Shown here: positions 1 through 6,900 of the stretch, piece by piece | Layout: the number at the start of each line of letters is the position of its first letter | Numbering within the stretch: the stretch's first letter is position 1 | Assembly (NCBI GenBank): GCA_015655015.1 | Contig: JAATFV010000136.1 | Span: 1-43,781, forward strand | Reading direction: 5' to 3' | Length of the DNA: 43,781 nucleotides | Origin: Chitinophagales bacterium | GTDB taxonomy: Bacteria > Bacteroidota > Bacteroidia > Chitinophagales > Chitinophagaceae | Translations under genes and position numbers: made by a program | The notes under the pieces: generated by a model | Databases searched by the model: none | What the model saw: the letters and a program-made list of their open reading frames with translations, nothing else | What the model was told of the DNA's origin: nothing

Positions 1-350
1 ATCGTTGCCTTTCCGCAAAAAAAACAGGTGCTATTGGGATTTTTGGAAAGTGCACACCTGGCGCTATTCAGCTCCATCGGGATAAAATAGCCTGTGATCT
101 CCACTTCTTTTCCATTGAGCCTGGTCACTGTGTCGGAAAACTCCGGCACCTGCACATTTGCCTTATAAGGTGCATACCAGGTGGACTTAAATTTTACCTG
201 CTCCAGCAATAACCAATCGATATTTGTTGCTTCCGGGCTGCGTTTTCCACCATAAATGAAACTGGCGACAATCGCCATCAGCCCAAAGATAAGCGCCGTT
301 GGTAATGTAAACCGACTTCGAAAAAAAGAGCGCGATAATTGCCCGGTCAT
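1..350 (-). CDS. DUF3299-like membrane-anchored protein, C-terminus beyond the window
   Basis: The minus strand is open from an ATG at 350 to the left edge (about 116 codons). An in-frame ATG at 359 is an alternative start, and an in-frame TAG lies just upstream of that. The protein starts with a basic stretch, then a hydrophobic segment (about residues 14-31) fitting a signal anchor. The remainder parallels the next gene: a Trp-containing segment, a P-x-F motif near residue 70, an L-x-G-x-x-VEI-x-GY-x-IP block, then ALS-x-NP and a CFFCG cysteine pair near the edge. It is therefore a tandem paralogue of the 378-824 product and last in the same operon. The cysteine pair and the neighbouring metal GTPase suggest a periplasmic metal or redox role, which is inference. 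Confidence 0.72.
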   Translation of the reverse strand, partial: MTGQLSRSFFRSRFTLPTALIFGLMAIVASFIYGGKRSPEATNIDWLLLEQVKFKSTWYAPYKANVQVPEFSDTVTRLNGKEVEITGYFIPMELNSARCALSKNPNSTCFFCGKAT

Positions 351-377
351 TGTTATCATTAATGGTTGCTAACTTTG

Positions 378-824
378 TCACTTCGTAACATCTTCCGCAT
401 CTTCCAGGATGTAATAGAATTCATGTATATCACTGGCATTCAGCCGTAATTTCCCCCGGAATGTCTTATAGTTATCAATGTGATAGTGGGTATTTTTAAC
501 TTTTAGCTTTACGGTAAGGACAGAAGCGGGTCCGCTCTTCCCGCAAAAATAGCACGCGGCATAAGGGTTTGCGGAAAGGGCTACTTTTAAGCCGCTCTTA
601 TCGAAAGGAATGGTATAACCTTCGATCTCCACCATAGTGCCCTCTAGCGACTTTAACGCCCAGGGGAATTTGGGAAACTTCATATAAGCCTTGACTTCCT
701 GTATGTACTTATCCTGAAATTCGATGTTTTGTAATGTCCCCCAATCCAGTTTGACGACGTCTTTCAAGTCCGGCGCCGGGAAGACCGGAAGGGCGAAGAC
801 CAGTAGAATGATCAATTTAGTCAT
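378..824 (-). CDS. Secreted DUF3299-like protein with a CxxC motif
   Basis: This 148-residue protein starts with a cleavable signal peptide (hydrophobic residues 4-16). Its core has the L-x-G-x-x-VEI-x-GY-x-IP block and an ALS-x-NP-x-A-x-CYFCG cysteine pair typical of DUF3299-like proteins, which I know mainly as partners of FtsX/MacB-type ABC transporters. The start overlaps the permease gene by eight bases, so the two are probably translationally coupled, and a paralogue follows 27 bases downstream. A role as periplasmic partner of the transporter in handling a metal such as zinc fits the CxxC pair and the upstream GTPase. No biochemical function is certain for the family. Confidence 0.72.
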   Translation of the reverse strand: MTKLIILLVFALPVFPAPDLKDVVKLDWGTLQNIEFQDKYIQEVKAYMKFPKFPWALKSLEGTMVEIEGYTIPFDKSGLKVALSANPYAACYFCGKSGPASVLTVKLKVKNTHYHIDNYKTFRGKLRLNASDIHEFYYILEDAEDVTK

Positions 825-2121
825 TGGCCAGTGTTGTTGAAATATTAAGATGAAAGGCTTTTGCTGCCGGAATCAGCGAGGCCAATAGTCCTATGCCCAG
901 GGTAACCAGAAAAAGGCCTCCTTCTTCTTTGCTGAATCCTGCCCGGTATACCTTCATATGATAATTTCCGGCGGCATATTTATCCAATATCAGCAGTCCG
1001 ATCCGGCTCATCATGATCCCGGCGAGAAAGCCGGCCAAAGAAAGGAACAGTCCCTCCGATACGATCATTCCGAAAAGCCGGAAGCGGCTGCTGCCCATTG
1101 AGCGAGCCAGCGCCAATTCATACTTTCTTTCCTGGAGACGACTGTATAAAGAGATAAAGACGCTGAGACCTGAAAGCAGCATGATAGCAAGTGCGATCCA
1201 TTCCATGGTAGTTATCCCAATGCCTAATAGGTCGAAAAGACGGTTTATTTCCAACACCGGCGAAGCTGCCTGCATATTGGTCGTCTCATTAATGATCCGG
1301 GGTATAGTCAACAAGCCCATCGGGCTGCGAAATTTGAGCAACAGGGCCGTCAGCTCATCTTCCGGTTTCGTAGTATCAGCCAGGCGGCCCTCTTTCTCTT
1401 TAGCTATATCCTCTTTTTGTTCCTTAGCTGTATCCTCCTTTCCTTCCTTATCTATTTCCTCTTTTGCTTCCTTATCTATTTCCTCTTTTGCTTCACTAGC
1501 GGAATGGTGATGATGATGGATCTTCCATACGGTCTCAATATCTGTGATAACCATGTTGTCCAATACCGTGTTGGATGGTTGCAGGATACCAACTACTTTA
1601 TACTGAAACTCTTTGTGCACATGTCCTTTTGCCCCCATTCCATGGGTACCTAAAAAGGTCTCTCCGGGCTTAAGGCCGCTGGAAGTCGCCACCTGGCTGC
1701 CAATAACGGCCTCCAGCACTTTCGTAAAGTTATGTCCTTCCTTAAACACGGCCCCGTATAATTTCAAATAGTCCGTATCCGTTCCTACAATAGGATACGT
1801 TTTGTATGAATCCCCGTACGCCAGGGGAATGGCCTGTTCGATCAATGGATCATGAATGATCTTTTCTGCATCTGTCCGAAGGATGTTGCCGGTGGGAGCA
1901 TCGACATGATACACTGCAGACAGGACCAGCTGCAGCGGGCTTCCTTTGGCGCCGACTACCAGGTCGATATCTTTCAGGTCATTATTAAATTTATCTTCCG
2001 CCTGCTGGTATAAATTCAATAACAAGGAAATAATACCTACTCCAAACGTAAGCAAAACAATGCTCAGCAGGGTACCTGCAGGCTTATAAAGCAGATTTCG
2101 GACTATGATCTTACATATCAT
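817..2121 (-). CDS. ABC transporter permease, FtsX/MacB family
   Basis: The 434-residue protein has the MacB/FtsX layout: an N-terminal membrane helix (about residues 15-38), a long extracytoplasmic domain, and three C-terminal helices (about 300-325, 350-375 and 400-425) with the conserved segment on ERKYELALARSMG. It pairs with the ATPase just upstream (four-base ATGA overlap). Such systems usually move or extract lipoproteins, peptides or metal-bound factors rather than act as classic import channels. Unusual is an insert at about residues 200-250: a run of five His followed by four charged eight-residue repeats of the EAKEEIDK type, which sits in the periplasmic domain and could bind a divalent metal. 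A zinc-linked role is inferred from the operon. Confidence 0.85.
   Translation of the reverse strand: MICKIIVRNLLYKPAGTLLSIVLLTFGVGIISLLLNLYQQAEDKFNNDLKDIDLVVGAKGSPLQLVLSAVYHVDAPTGNILRTDAEKIIHDPLIEQAIPLAYGDSYKTYPIVGTDTDYLKLYGAVFKEGHNFTKVLEAVIGSQVATSSGLKPGETFLGTHGMGAKGHVHKEFQYKVVGILQPSNTVLDNMVITDIETVWKIHHHHHSASEAKEEIDKEAKEEIDKEGKEDTAKEQKEDIAKEKEGRLADTTKPEDELTALLLKFRSPMGLLTIPRIINETTNMQAASPVLEINRLFDLLGIGITTMEWIALAIMLLSGLSVFISLYSRLQERKYELALARSMGSSRFRLFGMIVSEGLFLSLAGFLAGIMMSRIGLLILDKYAAGNYHMKVYRAGFSKEEGGLFLVTLGIGLLASLIPAAKAFHLNISTTLAND
1399..1494 (-). repeat. Four 24-base tandem repeats inside the permease gene
   Basis: Four consecutive 24-base units lie in frame within the FtsX-type permease. 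The units at 1447-1470 and 1471-1494 are identical; those at 1423-1446 and 1399-1422 are diverged. They encode the eight-residue pattern E-x-K-E-[ED]-x-x-K, a highly charged and probably helical linker next to a five-His run in the extracytoplasmic domain. Because the unit is a multiple of three, copy number can change without breaking the reading frame. Confidence 0.85.
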
Positions 2122-2747
2122 GTTAGCTCAATGATATTGGAAAAATGTTTTTTCAACCGTTCGTCATGGGAGACGATAATCAGCGCAGAGCCTGCCCGGG
2201 CAGATTGTTCTGTAAGCAGTCGTATAACAGACCCGCAATTTTCATCGTCCAGGCTGCTTGTCGGCTCATCGGCCAGCACTATTGCCGGCTCGTGAAGGAG
2301 GGCGCGGGCCAATGAAACCCGCTGTTGCTCTCCCTGGCTGATCTCCATAGGTCTTTTCTTCAGCAGGTGATCGATATTCAGGCGGCTGGTTATCCTGGCC
2401 GCCTTATCCGGATCCAGCGGTTGATCGCTGAAATATTGGGCCAGCAGGATATTATCCAGCACCGACAGCGCAGCCATAAAATGCGAACGTTGAAAAACGA
2501 TGCCTATATTTCTTCCCCTGAACCTGTCCAGACGCCTTTGAGATAAGCCAGCCATAGACACATTATTGATGGAGATGTCTCCGTCGGCAGGCCGCAGAAA
2601 ACCTGCCAATAAGTGCAGTAAGGTGGTTTTACCACTGCCGGATCTTCCTTTGATCAAAAGAGGCCTATCCACTTTAGCCTGGAAATCAGGGTAAGTAAAT
2701 GTTGTGTCTGCATTATAGGCAAACCGTAAATTCCTTGCCTGGACCAT
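2118..2747 (-). CDS. ABC transporter ATPase (MacB/LolD-like)
   Basis: This is a 209-residue ATPase of the MacB/LolD/FtsE subfamily. Walker A is GRSGSGKTT (about residues 37-45), the Q-loop is VFQRSH, the signature is SQGEQQR, Walker B is IVLADEP, and the switch His is in VSHDE. The ATG at 2747 is preferred: the longer frame reaching 2831 would run deep into the upstream GTPase gene, while this start leaves a 16-base gap. Its last four bases overlap the start of the permease gene, so ATPase and permease form one transporter. It supplies ATP hydrolysis at the inner face of the inner membrane. Confidence 0.9.
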   Translation of the reverse strand: MVQARNLRFAYNADTTFTYPDFQAKVDRPLLIKGRSGSGKTTLLHLLAGFLRPADGDISINNVSMAGLSQRRLDRFRGRNIGIVFQRSHFMAALSVLDNILLAQYFSDQPLDPDKAARITSRLNIDHLLKKRPMEISQGEQQRVSLARALLHEPAIVLADEPTSSLDDENCGSVIRLLTEQSARAGSALIIVSHDERLKKHFSNIIELT

Positions 2748-2763
2748 ATTAGTTAGGTTAAGG

Positions 2764-3882
2764 TCATTTAAGAATGCGATCTTTTGACTTTTGATTGCCC
2801 TGAAACAAGCACTGCCGAAGCATCTTTTCAAAACCAGCCGGCTTTAACCGCTTACCGATGAATACGATCCGGCTCATTCGCTCCTCCTCCTGTCCCCATG
2901 CCTGTCCTTCCGTAATACCCAAATAATGCGAAACCGATTGTACGATGATCTTTTTTTTCCTGCCCTGTGCATTCACAATGCCTTTTACCCGGTAAATATA
3001 TTTTGCCTGGGCCTGCAGGAAGACCATCAGTCGGAACTCCAGCTCTTCCAGGTCGAAGCTCTCTGTGAACCGGAAGCTGAGGGAAGTAATATCATGATGG
3101 TGGTGATGTTCATGATGATGATGTTCGTGATGATGATCGTGAGGAGGATGTCTATCATGATGGTGTTCGAGATCAGCACGACGATGTTCTGGATCATCCT
3201 GGTGATATTCGTGCACAGGTAAACTGACGGGTTCAGGCAGCAAGAGATTTTGCTCCGGATGCTCATAACGGAGAAACCGATGAATTTTTTCCATGGGATA
3301 ACCATCTGTCTTGTTACCCGACAAGACGAGGGCGAAAGGATTCAGGTCATTTAACAGCGCCTGAACCTGCACCATGCGATCCATGGGTAAATCCTCGGTC
3401 TTTGCAATGAGCAGGATATCGCTGAAGCTGATCTGCTTGCGTGCTTCCTCCGTTTCTTCCAGCTGGAATCCGATCAATCGCGCATCCACCAGGCCGACGA
3501 TGCGGGTCAGCCGGTAAGCTCCGGCAACAGCAGGATTGGTTAAGAAAGGGAGGGCAACTGTTGCCGGGTCTGCAATGCCCGTAGTTTCGATGATCAATTC
3601 GTCGAACTGTTCCCGTTTCTCCCAAAGTGTGAGCAGCAAGTCGAAAAGGTCTTCGTTCAGATCACAGCACAGACAGCCATTGCTAAATTCAAACAATCCG
3701 CTATCTGCCCCAATGACCAGCTGGCTATCGATGTTCTCCTGGCCATATTCATTTTCGATAATAAACGGCGTACGCCCTTTTTCCTTCATGGATTGGATCA
3801 GGGAATTTAAGAAGGTGGTCTTACCGGCTCCCAAAAAACCGCTGAGTATCGTTACAGGAATGGGTGATCTTACTGGAGACAT
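2764..3882 (-). CDS. COG0523/CobW-family metal GTPase with His-rich loop
   Basis: This 372-residue G3E GTPase has Walker A GFLGAGKT (residues 15-22), the family metal motif CxCC (C70, C72, C73) and a CobW C-terminal domain. Between the domains (about residues 225-265) lies a loop with more than 20 histidines, typical of zinc-handling members (ZNG1/YeiR-like). Such proteins deliver or buffer zinc, often during zinc starvation, by GTP-dependent transfer to client proteins. It is first in the minus-strand operon with the ABC transporter and DUF3299-like genes and is divergent from a Fur-family gene across an array of palindromes. Zinc as the metal and Fur/Zur control are inferences from motif and context; cobalt or nickel cannot be excluded. 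Confidence 0.88.
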   Translation of the reverse strand: MSPVRSPIPVTILSGFLGAGKTTFLNSLIQSMKEKGRTPFIIENEYGQENIDSQLVIGADSGLFEFSNGCLCCDLNEDLFDLLLTLWEKREQFDELIIETTGIADPATVALPFLTNPAVAGAYRLTRIVGLVDARLIGFQLEETEEARKQISFSDILLIAKTEDLPMDRMVQVQALLNDLNPFALVLSGNKTDGYPMEKIHRFLRYEHPEQNLLLPEPVSLPVHEYHQDDPEHRRADLEHHHDRHPPHDHHHEHHHHEHHHHHDITSLSFRFTESFDLEELEFRLMVFLQAQAKYIYRVKGIVNAQGRKKKIIVQSVSHYLGITEGQAWGQEEERMSRIVFIGKRLKPAGFEKMLRQCLFQGNQKSKDRILK

Positions 3883-3893
3883 AACATGAATTT

Positions 3894-3920
3894 TATTATT
3901 GCAATTTCATAGCAATAATA
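3894..3920. promoter_or_regulatory. Inverted repeat next to the GTPase start
   Basis: Nine-base arms TATTATTGC (3894-3902) and GCAATAATA (3912-3920) flank a nine-base spacer, ending 12 bases before the GTPase start codon. The GCAAT core is shared with the two adjacent palindromes. It is probably an operator for the minus-strand operon; the cognate regulator is not proven. Confidence 0.55.
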
Positions 3921-3921
3921 G

Positions 3922-3940
3922 GCAATTATTTTATAATTGC
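3922..3940. promoter_or_regulatory. GCAATTAT palindrome, central site of the array
   Basis: A perfect 8-3-8 palindrome, GCAATTAT-TTT-ATAATTGC, is one base from the previous site and overlaps the next by five bases. Size and symmetry resemble Fur/Zur boxes, but the sequence is not one I can assign to a specific regulator. Confidence 0.55.
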
Positions 3941-3954
3941 AACATTGTTGCAAT
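3936..3954. promoter_or_regulatory. 19-bp Fur/Zur-like palindrome
   Basis: A perfect 9-1-9 palindrome, ATTGCAACA-T-TGTTGCAAT, lies in the intergenic region between the GTPase operon and the Fur-family gene. It covers the spacer of the candidate plus-strand promoter at 3937-3967, so a bound repressor would block that transcript. Being next to a Fur-family gene makes a metal-responsive operator likely, by inference. Confidence 0.65.
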
Positions 3955-3967
3955 ATTCTTATCTTTG
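3937..3967 (+). promoter_or_regulatory. Candidate Bacteroidota sigma-A promoter for the Fur-like/phosphoesterase operon
   Basis: TATCTTTG at 3960-3967 matches the Bacteroidota -7 consensus TAnnTTTG, and a TTG at 3937-3939 sits 20 bases upstream as the -33 element. This predicts a transcript starting near 3974, about 90 bases before the Fur-like gene. The 19-bp palindrome overlies the spacer. Confidence 0.5.
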
Positions 3968-4064
3968 ATCCGGAAGTTTAGTGTAAGCCAATTTCTACTA
4001 AATCTTCGCATCCGTATTAATATCTGATGTTAAATACATGGCCGAACTAATATTCTAAGACACC

Positions 4065-4376
4065 ATGGATACAGAGTTAGTGGACATGCTAAGAAGAAAC
4101 CATTTGAATATTACCACAGCCAGGCTGAATATCCTGCTATTATTTTACAATAAAACGACCTGCCTGTCGCATGAAGATATTCTGAAACGGCTGGGTAACC
4201 GGATCGATCGGGTGACCGTTTACAGGACATTAAGAATTTTCGTAAAGAAGGAAATATTATATTGCATTCCCACAGCAAATAATTTCACTGGGGTACAGCT
4301 GATAGAAGTGCCCCGGAATTTTATAATTCGTCAGTGCGCTATCGTGATGAATGGGAAATGTAATAATTGTCATTAA
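4065..4376 (+). CDS. Fur-family regulator lacking the central metal-binding segment
   Basis: Residues 1-72 form a Fur-type winged helix, including the recognition segment DRVTVYRTLRIF. The last about 25 residues, ending NGKCNNCH, match the usual Fur C-terminus with its CxxC pair. The protein has only 103 residues instead of about 130-150. What is missing is the segment that normally holds the HxHFxCxxC cluster, with the regulatory metal ligands and half of the structural zinc site. The reading frame is continuous across the junction and neither other forward frame encodes the missing part, so this is an in-frame internal deletion rather than a frameshift. It may be a metal-blind DNA binder or a decaying gene. 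Its start lies downstream of an array of palindromes, so autoregulation is plausible. Confidence 0.75.
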   Translation: MDTELVDMLRRNHLNITTARLNILLLFYNKTTCLSHEDILKRLGNRIDRVTVYRTLRIFVKKEILYCIPTANNFTGVQLIEVPRNFIIRQCAIVMNGKCNNCH

Positions 4377-4386
4377 ATCAATTATA

Positions 4387-5760
4387 ATGAATCTTCACGC
4401 TCCTTACTCCCGGATTCTCCGGACTGCCTGCCTGATGAGCCCGTTGGTGGTCCTTACGGTATTTATCAGCTGTCACGTACAGCAACCTGTTACCGCCTCT
4501 GCCTCTGCACCAGGCATTCACAAAGTGGGGCATGTGGTGGTGGTCTATATGGAAAATCACAGCTTCGACAATCTATATGGCCAGTTTCCCGGGGCAGATG
4601 GTTTGGCCAATGCCTTACCAGCCCAGGTTACACAGGTGGACACAGCAGGTCATCCCTTTACTTACCTGCCCTCCATATCCGGGACCAGCGCCTTTCCCAC
4701 CAATCTTCCCAATGCCTGTTTCAACATCGATCAATACGTTCCTTCGGACCAGGAAATACCAGATGTGCTGCACCGGTATTACCAGGAACAGATGCAGATC
4801 GACGGAGGTAAAATGGACAAATTCGCCTTTTACAACAGTACGAAGGGCCTCACCATGGGTTATTATAAAACCAGCCTGTTACCGCTCGACAGCCTGGCCG
4901 GGAGGTACACTCTTTGTGATCATTTTTTTCATAGTGCATTCGGTTGCTCGTTCTTAAATCATCAATGGCTCATTGCGGCCGCCTGCCCGGTATTTCCCGA
5001 CGCTCCGGAACGAATGAGAGCCAAGACCGATGCCGCTGGCCATATGATCTCTGATGGAACGGTCACCCCGGACGGTTATGCTGTAAATACCCTCTATTCC
5101 GTCAATGCCCCCCACCCTGCCAATGTCCCGGCCCAATCCCTGGTTCCTAACCAAACCAACCCCACTATCGGTGACCGCCTTACGGCAAAAGGCGTATCCT
5201 GGGCCTGGTATTCCGGAGGCTGGGACAGTGCTTTGGCAGGAACCCCGCATCCCACATTTTCCTTTCATCACCAGCCTTTTATATACTTCGCTAATTATGC
5301 CGATGGCACGGCGGCAAAGAAGGAGCATCTAAAAGATGAGAACGATTTTCTGGCGGCTGCCAGGGCCGGCAAGCTGCCCGCCGTTTCTTTTGTCAAACCG
5401 CTTGGCCTGTACAATGAACATCCCGGCAATTCCGACATCATCAGCTCGGAAGAGCATGCCGTGACATTGATCAATGCGGTGCTGAACGGACCGGACGGTA
5501 AGGATGCCGTGATCATCCTCACCTATGACGAGAACGGAGGATTTTGGGATCATGTCGCCCCTCCCATCATCGACCGATGGGGACCCGGCACAAGGATACC
5601 CGCCATCATTATTTCCCCGTTTGCCAAAAAAGGCTTTGTCGACCATACGCAATATGAGACAGTGAGCATCCTTTCTTTTATCGAACGGAGGTGGGGACTT
5701 GAGCCGCTGAATGCCCGGGACAAAAATGCCAATCCTTTACAAAACGCATTCGATTTTTAG
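4387..5760 (+). CDS. Phosphoesterase-family lipoprotein (AcpA/phospholipase C type)
   Basis: This 457-residue protein belongs to the phosphoesterase family (PF04185 type) of acid phosphatases and phospholipases C. The ATG at 4387 is preferred over an upstream ATG inside the Fur-like gene because it is followed at once by a lipoprotein signal (VFIS-C, Cys at about residue 29). Diagnostic motifs are MENHSFDNLYG near the mature N-terminus, SFLNHQWLIAA in the middle and TYDENGGFWDHV near the C-terminus, which supply the metal and phosphate ligands of the alkaline phosphatase fold. It starts 10 bases after the Fur-like gene and is probably cotranscribed. It likely releases phosphate from organic phosphate or phospholipid in the envelope; the exact substrate cannot be read from sequence. 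Confidence 0.87.
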   Translation: MNLHAPYSRILRTACLMSPLVVLTVFISCHVQQPVTASASAPGIHKVGHVVVVYMENHSFDNLYGQFPGADGLANALPAQVTQVDTAGHPFTYLPSISGTSAFPTNLPNACFNIDQYVPSDQEIPDVLHRYYQEQMQIDGGKMDKFAFYNSTKGLTMGYYKTSLLPLDSLAGRYTLCDHFFHSAFGCSFLNHQWLIAAACPVFPDAPERMRAKTDAAGHMISDGTVTPDGYAVNTLYSVNAPHPANVPAQSLVPNQTNPTIGDRLTAKGVSWAWYSGGWDSALAGTPHPTFSFHHQPFIYFANYADGTAAKKEHLKDENDFLAAARAGKLPAVSFVKPLGLYNEHPGNSDIISSEEHAVTLINAVLNGPDGKDAVIILTYDENGGFWDHVAPPIIDRWGPGTRIPAIIISPFAKKGFVDHTQYETVSILSFIERRWGLEPLNARDKNANPLQNAFDF

Positions 5761-5775
5761 CTGTCAGCAGGAAAA

Positions 5776-6642
5776 TTATTTCCTCTCCAGTAATTTAAAG
5801 AACTGATCCAGCTGCGGCAGGATAACGATGCGGGTACGGCGATTGGCTGCTCTCCCCTCCGGGGTATCATTGGAAGCGACAGTAATATATTCGCTGCGTC
5901 CGGCAGCCGTCATACGAGCCGGAGGTATGTTGTATTGGTACTGCAGGATCCGGACAACGGAGGTTGCCCGTTTTACACTGAGGTCCCAGTTATCCAGCAA
6001 CACTCCCTGCTGATAGTGTACGCTGTCTGTATGCCCTTCTACCATGAATTCGATGTCAGGCTGATTCTTCAATACCAGGGCTACCTTGCCCAAAACTTCT
6101 TTTGCAGGGTCGGTTACGGTGTAACTTCCGCTGGCGAACAGCAGCTTATCGGAGATATCGATATACACCACTCCCTTTTCTATTTTTATATTGATGTCCT
6201 GGTCATTGATGTTGCCAAGCACTCCTTTTAAGTTCATCACCAGGGCCAGTGTGAGTGAATCCCGGTGTGCGATAGCCGATTGAAGGTCCTGGATATAGAC
6301 ATCCTTCGCTCCGATGTTATCGAGTGATTTTTTTATACTCTCCGCCTGCGTGCTGCTGATCACCGACAGGTCCTGCAGCTGTTTCAGCAATTGTGTATTG
6401 TTTTGCTTTAACACCGGCAGCTCTTTGTTCAGGTTTTCAGTCTGGTTCTGCAGTGCCAGCTTCTGCCTGCTGAGCGCCTCATTCTCATCCTTGCAGGATT
6501 GCAGCTCGCTCCTGCTCCTGGCATACAGAGAGTCGTACTTCGACTGAGCCTGTTGCTGCATCGCATTGAACTTTTTGCTGCTGACACAAGAGAAAAGCAG
6601 CGTAGAAGAAAAGATTGAAAAAATAACGTATAACGGTTTCAT
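5776..6642 (-). CDS. OmpA-family peptidoglycan-binding lipoprotein
   Basis: The 288-residue protein begins with a lipoprotein signal ending LLFS-C (Cys19), continues with a predicted coiled coil (about residues 25-95, rich in Gln, Glu and Leu), and ends with an OmpA C-terminal domain (about 160-280) with the EGHTDS segment, LSVKRA, and the RAANRRT arginine motif that binds diaminopimelate. It probably tethers the outer membrane to peptidoglycan. It converges with the phosphoesterase gene (15 bases between stops). It lies downstream of hypE on the same strand, separated by a tandem repeat, and is probably a separate transcript. Confidence 0.9.
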   Translation of the reverse strand: MKPLYVIFSIFSSTLLFSCVSSKKFNAMQQQAQSKYDSLYARSRSELQSCKDENEALSRQKLALQNQTENLNKELPVLKQNNTQLLKQLQDLSVISSTQAESIKKSLDNIGAKDVYIQDLQSAIAHRDSLTLALVMNLKGVLGNINDQDINIKIEKGVVYIDISDKLLFASGSYTVTDPAKEVLGKVALVLKNQPDIEFMVEGHTDSVHYQQGVLLDNWDLSVKRATSVVRILQYQYNIPPARMTAAGRSEYITVASNDTPEGRAANRRTRIVILPQLDQFFKLLERK

Positions 6643-6723
6643 TTTGAAGTTTTTTTATAAAGTAAAAATAAAGGGAAGGTCCTGCCCGGTCGTTGATCTT
6701 CGTCATTAGTAAACCTGATTGCA

Positions 6724-6761
6724 ATCACTTACGGACTAAACGCGGGCGCTATCACTTACGG
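6724..6761. repeat. 11-bp direct repeat upstream of the OmpA-like gene
   Basis: ATCACTTACGG occurs exactly at 6724-6734 and 6751-6761, a period of 27 bases, about 80-110 bases upstream of the OmpA-like start. A GGGCGC motif also occurs twice around the second copy. It could be a regulator-binding pair; no regulator is indicated. Confidence 0.4.
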
Positions 6762-6789
6762 GCGCCGTTCGCCGACAGAACGGTCTCTG

Positions 6790-6900
6790 CATAGAAAGGC
6801 ATCAATGCAGACAGGTGTCCGTATAGACAGGTATCCATTAGGCTGTCATGTATATAGACATGTATCCATATAAACTGGAATCCTTATAGACTGGCATCAG
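6790..6900 (-). repeat. Seven degenerate 16-base repeats starting at the hypE stop codon
   Basis: On the plus strand units begin at 6790, 6806, 6822, 6838 (15 bases, poorly conserved), 6853, 6869 and 6885, with the consensus TATAGACagGtATCCa. Read on the hypE strand, the first unit is C-TGA-TGCCAGTCTATA and contains the hypE stop codon. The array therefore grows from the hypE 3' end into the gap before the OmpA-like gene. Later units mostly have GGA in place of TGA. Sixteen is not a multiple of three, so this is not coding. Confidence 0.75.

Noticed and set aside
187..381. A 64-codon minus-strand frame at the left edge
   Set aside because: It overlaps the DUF3299-like partial gene in another frame, shows no family pattern, and its start lies in the end of the preceding gene.
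1..824. The two DUF3299-like frames as halves of one broken gene
   Set aside because: Each has its own start, signal or anchor segment and the same conserved core in the same order, so they are tandem paralogues.
4300..4400. Frameshift as the explanation for the short Fur-family protein
   Set aside because: The expected Fur C-terminus is in the same frame as the DNA-binding domain, and neither other forward frame encodes the missing HxHFxCxxC part.
6790..6900. Possible CRISPR array or integron-type repeats
   Set aside because: Units are directly adjacent and degenerate with no unique spacers, and no cas or integrase gene is present. The same holds for the arrays at 11614-11681 and 14274-14358.
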